A DNA stretch of 64,000 nucleotides from Chitinilyticum piscinae (GCF_015223195.1 NZ_JADFUA010000008.1:62001-126000); one strand, 5' to 3'; shown: positions 42,086 to 52,676, numbered from the stretch's first letter. Program-made: numbers and translations. The notes: generated by a model from the sequence alone, not told the origin.

Positions 42086-43418
42086 GCGGCTGATCAGGCA
42101 GCGTCAGCTCGAAGCACAGCCCCTGCCCTGGCTCACCCTGAACCTCGATATCGCCCTGCAGTTGCTGGACCAGATTGAACACTACGTTCAGGCCCAGTCC
42201 GGTATTTCCTTCGGCACGACGGGTGGTAAAAAACGGGTCGAACATCTGCTGCCGGACAACCGCACTGGCGCCGACACCATTATCGGCAAACTGCAGCAGG
42301 GTCGCCCCCTGCTGCGGGCGGGCGGTGATACGGACCAATGGATCGTCAATACCGGGAAACGCATGCTGCAAGGCATTCTGCAGCAACTGCGCCAGCAACT
42401 GCGTCAGGATTCCTGGCGCCATGCAGACCTGCAATCCTTCGGGAATATCGCACTCGACACGCACCCTGCCGGACTCCAGTAAGCTGCAATAGGCTTTCAT
42501 GACGACGTCCACCTGCTGCGCCAGCGGGAAACATTCCACCTGCTCGCGCTCCTGAGCCACGGCGAGGTGCTTGAAGTCGTTGACCAGCTGACCAGTACGC
42601 AGCAAATTGCTGACCGTCATTTCGGTCGCCTCCTCCAGCGTTGCCAGCAGGCGCAGCAACTCGCTGCGTGAGACTTTCTCAGCATTGAGTGCCGCCCTGA
42701 GCTCGCCCAGTTCATGCTGGATGCTGCTGGATGCCGTCACAGCCACGCCGAGCGGCGTGTTGATCTCGTGCGCAATGCCCGCCACCATGCTGCCCAGGGC
42801 CGCGAGTTTTTCCTGCTCCAGCAGCCGCCGGTGTGCCTTTTTCAGATGGCTGGTGCGCTCACTGATTACCGCCTCCAGCTCCGCCTGCCGGTGCTGATGT
42901 TCGAGCTCTGCAGCGGCCCGCGCCGAGAAAATCGACAACAGGGACAAAGCAAACACCCGCTTGGCTTCATCCATCGGTCGCACATCCAGTGCGACCAGAA
43001 TCCCTAGGGTCTTGCCTTGGGAACCGATCATCGGCATGCCGATATAGCTTTCGGCCTGCATGGCAACCAGCAGGGTATCCAGCGGGTAATCCTGCTGGAT
43101 ATTGCAGGGATGAAAGCACATCGACTGATCCGCCACATTGCGACACGGCGTGTTCGCCAGTTCGTAGCGGATATTGGCCATAAAGTCATTGCCAGCCCTG
43201 ACGGCCAATGTCTGGATTGCCTCGGCCCCGGTCTCGGTGCGCACCAGTTCGCCGACGATCACGTAGTGCACATCCATCGCCTGTGCCAGTTCCTGAACCA
43301 GCGCCCGGTAAAAGGCCTCACCCTGCTTGCGCGAGGTGGCCAGTGTAATCGAGCGCAATGCAGCTTCTGCTACTCGCTGCTGTTCTTCAGGCGAAAATGT
43401 GCTGGTTTTTTCAGTCAT
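42069..43418 (-). CDS. Soluble sensor histidine kinase with GAF domain
   Basis: A 449-residue kinase. A GAF-like sensor occupies residues about 25-180 (GMPMIGSQGKTLGILVALDV), a coiled coil follows, then HisKA-like GSMVAGIAHEINTPLGVAVT with His 217, and an ATPase domain with LLAQLLQNALQHAF, FADNGVGASA and GNTGLGLNVVFNLV. The phosphoacceptor helix is of the IAHEINTPL type seen in NtrB-like and HisKA_7TM kinases. No response regulator is adjacent. A CheR or HAMP region is absent. The signal is unknown. Confidence 0.88.
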   Translation of the reverse strand: MTEKTSTFSPEEQQRVAEAALRSITLATSRKQGEAFYRALVQELAQAMDVHYVIVGELVRTETGAEAIQTLAVRAGNDFMANIRYELANTPCRNVADQSMCFHPCNIQQDYPLDTLLVAMQAESYIGMPMIGSQGKTLGILVALDVRPMDEAKRVFALSLLSIFSARAAAELEHQHRQAELEAVISERTSHLKKAHRRLLEQEKLAALGSMVAGIAHEINTPLGVAVTASSSIQHELGELRAALNAEKVSRSELLRLLATLEEATEMTVSNLLRTGQLVNDFKHLAVAQEREQVECFPLAQQVDVVMKAYCSLLESGRVRVECDIPEGLQVCMAPGILTQLLAQLLQNALQHAFPGIDDPLVRITARPQQGATLLQFADNGVGASAVVRQQMFDPFFTTRRAEGNTGLGLNVVFNLVQQLQGDIEVQGEPGQGLCFELTLPDQPLSPAG

Positions 43419-43574
43419 GGTTCAGTCTTTCAAGAGAACTCAAGGTTTCGGGCAAGCGCATGTCTACTATAGACAGCGCCATACCGAAAACCACACGCCC
43501 AGAGCAGCACCATCATACCCTACACCCCATACACAATTGATCCATTGTTTATTGAGCACCTGTGCACATACCCC

Positions 43575-44708
43575 TCAATCCAGTGTCTTGCGGTACGCCA
43601 GCACAGCCACCAGCATCACCAGCGCGGTAAACAGCAGCTGCGGCCAGATATGGGGCCACTGCTCGGCCCAGCCATTGCCTTTGAGCAAGATTCCGCGCAT
43701 CAGCCGGTTGAAATGCGTCAGCGGCAGGATGCTGCCGATTCGCTGCGCCCACTCGGGCATTCCCCGAAATGGAAACATGAAGCCCGACAGCAGGATATTC
43801 GGCAGGAAATAGAAGATGGTCAGCTGCACCGCCTGCAGCTGGTTGCGCGCCAGTGAAGACAGCGTGATGCCCACAGCCAGGCTGGCCGCGATAAAGAGCA
43901 AGGCGGCCAGGTAGACCGCCAGCAGATTTCCGGAGAACGGCACGTCGAACAGTCCGCGTGCGCCCAGCAGAATCACCGTGGCCTGAACCAGCCCGATCAG
44001 CACATAGGGCACGATCTTGCCGGTGATGACTTCGAGCGGCTGCACCGGCGTGGCCAGCAAATTTTCCATCGTGCCCCGCTCGCGTTCACGTGTCATCGCC
44101 AGCCCGGTCATCATCACCAGTGTCATGCTCATCACCACCCCCATCAGGCCGGGAATGATGTTGTACTGGGTGATGCCTTCCGGGTTGTAACGGCGATGCA
44201 CAATCACCCCGAATGGCGGATCGGCAGGCCTCAGCTTGAGCCATGGCCCATCCAGCTCGCGCAAGGCCACCTGGCGCGCCAATTCGGGCAAGACCGAGAG
44301 CGCCATGCCGGTGGCGGTCGGGTCAGTCGCGTCGGCCTCGACCAACAAGTCCGGCCGCTCACCCCGCAACAGCGAACGGGTAAAGCCGGGAGGAACCGTC
44401 AGCACAAACATCACTTCACCCCGATCAAGTGCCGCCGTGGCCAAGGCCTCCGAATCCAATGCGGGCAGCACGTCGAAGTAGCTGGAATGCTGCATCGCAG
44501 CCACAAAACTGCGGGTGAACTCGGAGGGCTCGTGCACGATCACGGCGGTGGGCAGATGACGGGGATCGCTGTTGATCGCATAACCAAACAGCACCATCTG
44601 GATGATGGGCACGCCAATCACCATGGCAAAACTCACACGGTCGCGGCGTAATTGCCGGAACTCCTTGAGCACGATGCCCCACCAGCGTGTCCAGGACCAG
44701 CCACTCAT
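43575..44708 (-). CDS. ABC-2 type exporter permease (YhhJ/YbhR-like)
   Basis: A 377-residue membrane protein with an N-terminal helix (SFAMVIGVPIIQMVLFGYAIN), a long periplasmic loop of about 150 residues, and five C-terminal helices, the usual ABC2-permease layout. Conserved pieces include TRERERGTMENLLATPVQPLEVITGKIVPYVL and LSGFMFPFRGMPEWAQRIGSILPLTHFNRLMRGI. It is the last gene of an adaptor-ATPase-permease set joined by 4-base overlaps, so it likely exports a drug or toxic organic compound with them. Confidence 0.92.
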   Translation of the reverse strand: MSGWSWTRWWGIVLKEFRQLRRDRVSFAMVIGVPIIQMVLFGYAINSDPRHLPTAVIVHEPSEFTRSFVAAMQHSSYFDVLPALDSEALATAALDRGEVMFVLTVPPGFTRSLLRGERPDLLVEADATDPTATGMALSVLPELARQVALRELDGPWLKLRPADPPFGVIVHRRYNPEGITQYNIIPGLMGVVMSMTLVMMTGLAMTRERERGTMENLLATPVQPLEVITGKIVPYVLIGLVQATVILLGARGLFDVPFSGNLLAVYLAALLFIAASLAVGITLSSLARNQLQAVQLTIFYFLPNILLSGFMFPFRGMPEWAQRIGSILPLTHFNRLMRGILLKGNGWAEQWPHIWPQLLFTALVMLVAVLAYRKTLD

Positions 44709-45649
44709 GCGTCTGCTCCCGCGAAATTGTCCCGGGCCTGCTTCATCAGATGGATGAACACATCTTCCAGCCCGGTCGGGATCACTTCAATCCCTAGCCC
44801 CCGCCCGGCAAGTTCCACCCCGACGGCATGCTGCAGTGCCGGCAAATCGCGGCCACTGACATGCAAGGTGTCACCGAACACCACCGTCTGGCTCACAGCA
44901 GGGTGCCGCTCCAGCTGCTCGGCAACACTGCCCAGCCCGCTGCCACGCACACATACTGTTGCCAGTCCCGCAGCCGCAACGATTTCACCGGCCGTGCCTT
45001 GCGCCAGTAAACTGCCATAGGCGATGTAGGCCAGCTTGTGACAGCGCTCGGCTTCATCCATATAGTGTGTGCTCACCAGCACGCTGATGCCCTTCGCCGC
45101 CAGCCGGTGCAATTCAGCCCAGAAATCCCGCCTTGCAGTTGGATCCACGCCAGCAGTCGGTTCGTCCAGCAGCAGCAGTCTGGGCTGGTGCAGCATGCAC
45201 GCTGCCAGCGCCAGCCGCTGCTTCCAGCCGCCGGACAGGCTGCCGGCCAGCTGCCCGGCGCGCGATGCCAGCCCCAGCTCGTCCAGGGCACGGGCAACAA
45301 CTGCCGATCGATCCGGCATCTCATACATGCGCGCGACAAAATCCAGATTCTCGCGAATCGTCAGATCATCCCAGTACGAGAACTTCTGCGTCATATAACC
45401 CACATTGCGCTTGATCTGCTCAGCCTCGCGCACGATGTCGTAGCCAAGACAGGAGCCACTGCCCGAATCCGGTGTCAGCAGGCCGCACATCAGGCGGATG
45501 CTGGTGGTTTTGCCACTGCCATTGGGGCCGAGAAAGCCAAATATCTCACCGGGGCGCACGCGCAGGGAGAGATTATTGACCACATGCTTGTCGCCAAAGT
45601 GCTTGTTCAATCCATCGACCGCAATCGCCCACTCGTTTCCGATGGTCAT
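44705..45649 (-). CDS. ABC exporter ATP-binding protein
   Basis: A 314-residue single-module ATPase. Walker A is GPNGSGKTTSIRLMCGLL near residue 40, signature GSLSGGWKQRLALAACML near 138, Walker B LLLLDEPTAGVD near 160 and the H-loop STHYMDEAERC. A C-terminal extension of about 90 residues follows, as in CcmA/YbhF-type subunits. The start overlaps the end of the adaptor gene by 4 bases and its own stop overlaps the permease start by 4. Only one ATPase and one permease gene are present, so the transporter should be a homodimer of each. Confidence 0.92.
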   Translation of the reverse strand: MTIGNEWAIAVDGLNKHFGDKHVVNNLSLRVRPGEIFGFLGPNGSGKTTSIRLMCGLLTPDSGSGSCLGYDIVREAEQIKRNVGYMTQKFSYWDDLTIRENLDFVARMYEMPDRSAVVARALDELGLASRAGQLAGSLSGGWKQRLALAACMLHQPRLLLLDEPTAGVDPTARRDFWAELHRLAAKGISVLVSTHYMDEAERCHKLAYIAYGSLLAQGTAGEIVAAAGLATVCVRGSGLGSVAEQLERHPAVSQTVVFGDTLHVSGRDLPALQHAVGVELAGRGLGIEVIPTGLEDVFIHLMKQARDNFAGADA

Positions 45650-46599
45650 GGCAGATGGACCGTAACGGGTTGACCGGGGTGGAGCGCCATGGCAATTCCG
45701 CTGGCGGGCTGAGCCTCGACTAGCCAGACCAGCTTGTGCCGCTGTTCATTGCTGTAGATCACCGGCGGGGTGAATTCCGGCCCCGGAGCCACCCAGCTGA
45801 CCTGTGCCGCAAAGGGCTGACAGCCATCGCACCGGGCACCCACACTTGCGCCAACAGGCAGACGAGCAAGAGCCTCGGCGCCGATAAAAAACCGCAGCTT
45901 GACGTTCCGTGGCGGCAACAAGCGCAGCACAGGCTGGCCGGCAGCAACCCAGTCGCCGGCCCGGTAGAGTGTGTCGCTCACCAGCGCATCCTGCGGCGCA
46001 CGCTGGGCCGTCTGCTCCAACTGCCAAGTGGCCTGTGTCGCCGCCGCACTGGCGGCCGCAACCAGCGCACTCTGTGCGCGGATCTGGTCTGTACGTGCAG
46101 CGAGCCGGGCAACCTGCAGGGCTGATTGCTGCTGTTTCACTTGCCCATCGCTCACTGCAGCCAGATTGCGCGCATCATCCAGTTGCTGCCCCGAGACCCC
46201 TCCTTCGCGATACAAGGCCTCATTGCGCTTCAACACCTGTTTCGCCCGTTCGGCATCAGCCAGTGCCTGAGCCAGGCGTGCCTCGACCTCGGCAACCTCT
46301 GGAGCTCGCTTGCCCTGCTCCAGATCAGCCAACTGCGCGCGGGCAGCCAACCATTGCTGCTGCGCCTGTTCCAGCTGGGACCGCTCACGTACGGCATTGA
46401 GCACAAACAGCGGCTGACTGGCCGTGACACGCTGCCCCTTCTGCACCAGCAAAGCATCCAGCTGCCCCGATTGCGGACTGGCGATCGCGACAAACTCGCC
46501 TTCCACATAGCCTTGCCAGGCAGTCGTCCCGGTGCGCTGACATGCCGTCATGACCAGACCAGCCAGCAGCGTTATTACGATTAACCCGTATCGCCCCAT
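45646..46599 (-). CDS. HlyD-family membrane fusion lipoprotein
   Basis: A 317-residue periplasmic adaptor. Its signal sequence ends in the lipobox LVMTAC, so it is expected to be lipid-anchored. It has a lipoyl-like half motif (AIASPQSGQLDALLVQKGQ), an alpha-hairpin coiled coil of about 130 residues (about 75-205) and a beta-barrel domain near the C-terminus. GGAGAG precedes the ATG at 46599. It is the first gene of the exporter operon and should link the inner-membrane ABC unit to an outer-membrane TolC-type channel encoded elsewhere. Confidence 0.9.
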   Translation of the reverse strand: MGRYGLIVITLLAGLVMTACQRTGTTAWQGYVEGEFVAIASPQSGQLDALLVQKGQRVTASQPLFVLNAVRERSQLEQAQQQWLAARAQLADLEQGKRAPEVAEVEARLAQALADAERAKQVLKRNEALYREGGVSGQQLDDARNLAAVSDGQVKQQQSALQVARLAARTDQIRAQSALVAAASAAATQATWQLEQTAQRAPQDALVSDTLYRAGDWVAAGQPVLRLLPPRNVKLRFFIGAEALARLPVGASVGARCDGCQPFAAQVSWVAPGPEFTPPVIYSNEQRHKLVWLVEAQPASGIAMALHPGQPVTVHLP

Positions 46600-46741
46600 C
46601 ACACTCTCCACCGCATTCCCTTACCCCATTATGAGCAACTCGGAGCGACGCGTGTTGTCGTGCAACAATCGCGAAAAGGAACTTGGACCTGCACGCCGGG
46701 CTTGTTACCCTTGCAAGCTCGAAAAAAGCGGAGCACAGGGG

Positions 46742-47563
46742 ATGGCGCGCTATGCCATTGGCGACCTGCAGGGTTGTTTTGACGAATTCATGGCCCTGCT
46801 GGCCCGAATCCGCTTTGACCCCGGCCACGATCGTCTCTATCTGCTAGGGGATCTGGTTAGCCGCGGCCCAAAGTCGCTTGATGTGCTGCGCTGGGTGCAC
46901 AGTCATCAGCACTGCACGCGCGTGGTGCTGGGCAATCATGACCTGCATCTGCTGGCGTGCTGGGCCAAGGCGACCACTCGCAAGCCGGATGACTCCACCC
47001 TGCACGTTTTGGCCGCCGCTGACGTCGATGTGCTGATGCACTGGCTGCGCAAGCAGCCGCTCTTGATCGAACTGGAAGATTATCTGCTGTGTCACGCCGG
47101 TATCTGGCCCGGCTGGTCACTGGATGACGCCCACAATGAAGCCCGACAGGTGGAAGCGCAACTCGCAGCCCCAGAGTTTGCAAACCTGCTGGGGGCCATG
47201 TATGGCAGCAGCCCTGCTGATTGGCCGACCGCCAGCCGGCATCCACTGAGCCGCGCGCGTTTCACCATCAATGCCTTCACCCGCATGCGTTTTCTGAATG
47301 ACGGCGGTGAACTCGCCATGGCCTTCAAAGGGGACCGCGCCCAGCCCGGTTTCCTGCCGTGGTTTGACTGGCCCAGGCGTCAGTCACTCCCCAAGCCTAT
47401 CCTGTTCGGCCACTGGTCCGCTCTGGGAGTAAAAATCACCCCTGACGTCATTGCACTTGATGCTGGCTGCGTGTGGGGCGGGATGCTGGTCGGACTGGAG
47501 CTGGATAAGCGAATGCTGCTACAGGCCCCTGCAAGGCATACTTATCAGGCAATTTGTGATTAA
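46742..47563 (+). CDS. apaH: Bis(5'-nucleosyl)-tetraphosphatase, symmetrical
   Basis: A 273-residue metallophosphoesterase that cleaves Ap4A to two ADP. Motifs are YAIGDLQGCFDEF (residue 4), LYLLGDLVSRGPKSLDVLRW near 37, VVLGNHDLHLLA near 63 and LLCHAGIWPGWS near 118, followed by GHWSALG near 225. The ATG at 46742 matches the family start MARYAIGDLQGC. It is divergent from the exporter operon. Length fits E. coli ApaH (280). Confidence 0.94.
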   Translation: MARYAIGDLQGCFDEFMALLARIRFDPGHDRLYLLGDLVSRGPKSLDVLRWVHSHQHCTRVVLGNHDLHLLACWAKATTRKPDDSTLHVLAAADVDVLMHWLRKQPLLIELEDYLLCHAGIWPGWSLDDAHNEARQVEAQLAAPEFANLLGAMYGSSPADWPTASRHPLSRARFTINAFTRMRFLNDGGELAMAFKGDRAQPGFLPWFDWPRRQSLPKPILFGHWSALGVKITPDVIALDAGCVWGGMLVGLELDKRMLLQAPARHTYQAICD

Positions 47564-47592
47564 TTATCGTCTGGAATTTTGAGCTCCGTATT

Positions 47593-48822
47593 ATGCGCTA
47601 TCTACTAATCCATCAGAACTTCCCCGGCCAATACAAGCATTTATTCCCCGCACTTGCGAAAAAACCGGACAATTTGGTCGTGGGCATCGGAGAGGAGCAT
47701 CTTGTTCGGCAGCGCTTCAACGGGGCGGAACTACCCCACAATATGAAGCTGATTGGCTATAAATCACCACATGCTGCGGGTGAACACACCCACCCATACC
47801 TCAAGGGATTCGAAGGCAATATTCGTAGGGGGCAGCAAGTAACCCGCGTATTACTGGATCTCAAAAAAAGGGGATTTTATCCGGACATTCTATTAGGACA
47901 CCCCGGCTGGGGAGAGATGCTATTCGCCAGAGATGTATTTCCGAAGTCAAAAATCATCTCTTTTTGTGAATTTTACTACCGAGGCACGGGCGCCGACGTT
48001 GGGTTTGACCCAGAGTTCGGATCCAATCTGGATGATTATTGCCGAATCAGGGTTAAGAATTCGACCCTTACTCAAGCATTGCTCGATTGCGATCTCGGAA
48101 TTGCGCCAACAGAATGGCAGAAAAGCGTGCATCCCCCGGAGTTTCATCATAAAATTGCTGTCGTACACGACGGCATTGACACTGTTCAGGTTGCTCCCAA
48201 CCCAGAAGCCTCTTTCACGCTGGCAGATGGCCGCGTGCTCACCCGCCGCGATCAGGTAGTGACCTTTGTCAATCGCAACCTGGAGCCCTACCGGGGCTTT
48301 CATTCGTTCATGCGCGCATTACCGATCATGATGGCACAAAATCCTCACGCTCAATTTGTAGTGGTCGGAGGAGATGATGTCTCATATGGTCGCAAGCCAC
48401 CCGAAGGGGGCTATCGCAAGCTCTACCTGAAAGAGGTAGCAGACAAGATTGACCATGCAAGAGTGCATTTCACGGGAAAACTGCCCTACCACGCCTACCT
48501 CAGCCTATTGCAGATTTCCAGCGCACATCTGTATCTGACTTACCCGTTTGTCTTGTCGTGGTCCATGATCGAAGCAATGTCAGCGGGGTGCATCGTCATC
48601 GGCTCAAATACCACGCCAGTTACCGAGGTCATTAAGGATGGCCGAAATGGCCTGCTGGTTGATTTCTTTGATCATCAAGGCATTGCTGCTACCATCACCC
48701 GCGCAATGAGCAATCCAACGAAGTACCACCCCCTGCGTGAGCAGGCACGGCTGACGGCGATCAGCCAATATGATCTTCAGAGTGTTTGCTTGCCTAAGTT
48801 GATAGAGCTTATTCACTCCTGA
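47593..48822 (+). CDS. GT-B glycosyltransferase (family 4-like)
   Basis: A 409-residue soluble glycosyltransferase of GT-B fold. It starts MRYLLIHQNFPGQYKHLFPALA, has VVHDGIDTVQVAPNPEA at the domain linker and a C-terminal GT4 block SSAHLYLTYPFVLSWSMIEAMSAGCIVIGSNTTPVTEVIKDGRNGLLVDF containing the conserved Glu of the donor site. The base composition is clearly more A+T-rich than its neighbours, with no ribosome-binding site of note. It converges on an RTX-protein gene and could glycosylate a surface or secreted product; this is inference. Confidence 0.88.
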   Translation: MRYLLIHQNFPGQYKHLFPALAKKPDNLVVGIGEEHLVRQRFNGAELPHNMKLIGYKSPHAAGEHTHPYLKGFEGNIRRGQQVTRVLLDLKKRGFYPDILLGHPGWGEMLFARDVFPKSKIISFCEFYYRGTGADVGFDPEFGSNLDDYCRIRVKNSTLTQALLDCDLGIAPTEWQKSVHPPEFHHKIAVVHDGIDTVQVAPNPEASFTLADGRVLTRRDQVVTFVNRNLEPYRGFHSFMRALPIMMAQNPHAQFVVVGGDDVSYGRKPPEGGYRKLYLKEVADKIDHARVHFTGKLPYHAYLSLLQISSAHLYLTYPFVLSWSMIEAMSAGCIVIGSNTTPVTEVIKDGRNGLLVDFFDHQGIAATITRAMSNPTKYHPLREQARLTAISQYDLQSVCLPKLIELIHS

Positions 48823-48840
48823 ATCATACCCCCATGAAGC

Positions 48841-48868
48841 AACACCGCCACCCGAAGGTGGCGATGTT
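48841..48868. terminator. Bidirectional hairpin between glycosyltransferase and RTX genes
   Basis: CGCCACC (48846-48852) pairs with GGTGGCG (48857-48863) over a CGAA loop, which on the minus strand is a C(UUCG)G tetraloop; AACA and TGTT extend the stem with one mismatch. It lies between convergent stops at 48822 and 48902. Confidence 0.75.
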
Positions 48869-48901
48869 ATTGATCCGGAACTACCAGACCTCCGAAATCA
48901 T

Positions 48902-50395
48902 TTACAGAATGAAACTGTCGGCCGTCACAGATGTGAGCCCCACCAGTTCAATTTGGTATTCAGCAGTATTGTCTGCATCAATGCTGATGTTAATGCAGCC
49001 GTTGAACCATACTTTGTTCAAGCCACCTCCGGCAACTGGTACGGTCGAACTGAATGTGAATGCCTGATCGCCAGCCAAGGCAGCATTGGTGTCAATGCTG
49101 GAAAGGTCGATCTTATCATCTTGCCAGATAGCGAAATCCATAATCATGTCTTTCGTTCCGTTCAGGCCTAGCTCAGAAAGCGCATTGAAATCGAATGTGT
49201 CAGCACCCGTGCCGCCAGTCAGCTGATCTGTTCCAGTAGATCCAATAAGTGTATCACTGCCACCGCCGCCACTAATGGAGTCGTCGCCAGCTCCGCCATA
49301 CAGGTTATTAGCCACCGAATTGCCATCGAGCTGATTGGCAAGAAAGTTACCATTGCCATTACGGGCACGCCCCCCCAGGATAAGTCCCTCGAGATTGGCT
49401 CCTAGGGTATAGTCAATATCCGAATAAACACGATCCCATCCGGCATCCGCAGCCTCGACGACAATGTCGCCACTGCTGATTTGGTAGTAATCATTGCCCG
49501 TGCCACCAACCAGCGAGTCAGCTGCCTGCTCTTGCTCCCAGTTTCCTCGCAGAGTGTCATTCCCAGCTCCACCGGTAATGGTATCCTTGCCCATGCCCCC
49601 ATTGAGGGAATTGTCAACAGCATCGCCAATGATCACATCATCACCCTGACCGGTACGAACATTTTCAATCCCCACCAGCGTATCAGTTCCCTCAAGAGTG
49701 GAAACAAGCTGACCTACACCCTGCTTGGTCAAATCAACGCGCATGGCGGCATCAGAATAAACTTCGTACCAATCAGCGCTCCAACCAAAACCATCATTGG
49801 CACCGCCATCAACGTAGTCATTACCAGCGCCTGCTTCAAGCTCATCACCACCGGCACCGCCATACAACTTATCGTTACCTGCACCACCACCCAAGACATT
49901 CGACTTTTCATCACCAACGATAGTGTCTGCATTCTTGGTGCCAACTACGAGCTCGAATCCAGAAATTAGATCTTTTTCAGCACCTGACGTGGCAATTCCA
50001 GCATCAAGGTTGATATTAAATCCAGTAGTAGAAGTGACATAACTGTAATCAATGCGGTCGAAGGAAGAACCGTCACCAGCAATAATTACATCATTACCCG
50101 CGCCACCGATGACATGGACAGAAGATTTATTGTCGGCATTCCATCCCCAAACCTCAAGGGTATCGTTGCCCGCTCCCAGATTGATCCGTGAAGAACCTAC
50201 ACTACCAATTTCAACAAGATCGTTCCCATCACCCATATCAGCAATATGGTTGCCGCCATTATGGATGAACAAGTAGTCATTGCCAGCCAGCGCCGTAGTA
50301 GTGGAATCACCGACGTTCGGCTGGAAATAGTCATTCCCAGTTGTGCCGGTTGCTGTGGTGTAGTTGTAGAACTCTTTCGCGTAATAACTAGCCAT
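48902..50395 (-). CDS. RTX-repeat calcium-binding protein, putative type I secretion substrate
   Basis: A 497-residue acidic, cysteine-poor protein without a Sec signal. It contains many GGxGxDxUx nonapeptides, for example GGAGNDTL, GGAGNDKL, GGAGDDSI, GGGGSDTL and GGTGADTF, clustered at about 95-130, 175-200, 270-300 and 375-420. The C-terminus has a serralysin-like DDKIDLSSIDTNAALAGDQAF and ends DSFIL, a hydrophobic tail like type I secretion signals. No enzymatic domain is visible. Composition is A+T-richer than neighbours. No HlyB/HlyD-type secretion genes are adjacent. GAGAGAAGG precedes the start. Confidence 0.88.
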   Translation of the reverse strand: MASYYAKEFYNYTTATGTTGNDYFQPNVGDSTTTALAGNDYLFIHNGGNHIADMGDGNDLVEIGSVGSSRINLGAGNDTLEVWGWNADNKSSVHVIGGAGNDVIIAGDGSSFDRIDYSYVTSTTGFNINLDAGIATSGAEKDLISGFELVVGTKNADTIVGDEKSNVLGGGAGNDKLYGGAGGDELEAGAGNDYVDGGANDGFGWSADWYEVYSDAAMRVDLTKQGVGQLVSTLEGTDTLVGIENVRTGQGDDVIIGDAVDNSLNGGMGKDTITGGAGNDTLRGNWEQEQAADSLVGGTGNDYYQISSGDIVVEAADAGWDRVYSDIDYTLGANLEGLILGGRARNGNGNFLANQLDGNSVANNLYGGAGDDSISGGGGSDTLIGSTGTDQLTGGTGADTFDFNALSELGLNGTKDMIMDFAIWQDDKIDLSSIDTNAALAGDQAFTFSSTVPVAGGGLNKVWFNGCINISIDADNTAEYQIELVGLTSVTADSFIL

Positions 50396-50485
50396 ACCCT
50401 TCTCTCCATGATAGCGTCAGAAAATTGACAGTAACCTGAAATCTATCACGAACATCACATATTGCAAACAACCGTTCAACTGAAA

Positions 50486-50529
50486 GCACCAACAACAACG
50501 CCACCCGAGGGTGGCGTTGTTGTTGGTGC
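50486..50529. terminator. Long-stem terminator after groEL
   Basis: A stem with at least 20 paired bases per arm, GCACCAACAACAACGCCACC on the left against its complement on the right ending at 50529, over a loop of CGAG. It is placed 22 bases past the groEL stop. The GCCACC/GGTGGC core is the same one seen at three other terminators. It also insulates the RTX gene that starts at 50395. Confidence 0.85.
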
Positions 50530-50550
50530 AAAAGGTCGTCTGACCGGCAA

Positions 50551-52194
<1,644 letters not shown>

Positions 52195-52244
52195 TTACTC
52201 CGAATGCTTGAAATTAAAGGTCGTTGAAGAGCGGAAACGCTCGA

Positions 52245-52532
52245 TTATTCAACAACGGCGAAGATGTCTTCTTCGCGCAGGACGGTCAGTTCTTCGCCAT
52301 CCAGCTTCACGGTCTGACCGCTGTACTTGCCGAGGATGACCTTGTCGCCAACCTTGACCGACAGGGCACGCACGGTGCCATCATCCAGCAGCTTGCCAGT
52401 GCCCACGGCAACGACTTCGCCCATGTCCGGCTTTTCGGCAGCGGCGCCCGGCAATACGATACCCGAGGCGGTCTTTTCTTCTGCTTCAACACGCTTGATC
52501 ACGACGCGGTCATGCAAGGGACGAATTTTCAT
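52245..52532 (-). CDS. groES: 10 kDa chaperonin GroES
   Basis: A 95-residue co-chaperonin starting [29 protein letters not shown], with the mobile loop [11 protein letters not shown] that docks on GroEL and the roof-forming [12 protein letters not shown]. Length is standard. Upstream are a CIRCE operator and a sigma-32-type promoter. AGGAGAG precedes the start. Confidence 0.98.
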   Translation of the reverse strand: MKIRPLHDRVVIKRVEAEEKTASGIVLPGAAAEKPDMGEVVAVGTGKLLDDGTVRALSVKVGDKVILGKYSGQTVKLDGEELTVLREEDIFAVVE

Positions 52533-52601
52533 GGTCTTACTCTCCTGATGAATGAGATGAGAATGGTAAAAGCAACAGAATCAAGGATTTGATTCATGCT
52601 G

Positions 52602-52628
52602 TTAGCACTCTCGGCTAACGAGTGCCAA
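52602..52628 (-). promoter_or_regulatory. CIRCE operator (HrcA-binding) of groESL
   Basis: TTAGCACTC (52602-52610), nine spacer bases, then GAGTGCCAA (52620-52628) matches the CIRCE consensus TTAGCACTC-N9-GAGTGCTAA with one mismatch. It overlaps the predicted start of groESL transcription, so HrcA would repress the operon in the absence of heat stress. The hrcA gene is not in the window. Confidence 0.92.
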
Positions 52629-52629
52629 T

Positions 52630-52657
52630 GATATGGGCGGGGAAAGGGCTTTTCAAG
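52630..52657 (-). promoter_or_regulatory. Sigma-32 (RpoH) type promoter of groESL
   Basis: On the minus strand CTTGAAA (52657-52651) is followed after 13 bases by CCCATATC (52637-52630), close to the RpoH consensus CTTGAAA-N11-16-CCCCATNT. Start of transcription is expected near 52624, inside the CIRCE element. Confidence 0.8.
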
Positions 52658-52676
52658 GGGAGAAAGCAGAAGATTT

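Noticed and set aside
48902-50395. Direct repeats resembling a CRISPR or satellite
   Set aside because: They are degenerate codons of GGxGxDxUx calcium-binding repeats, with irregular spacing and no constant repeat or spacer.
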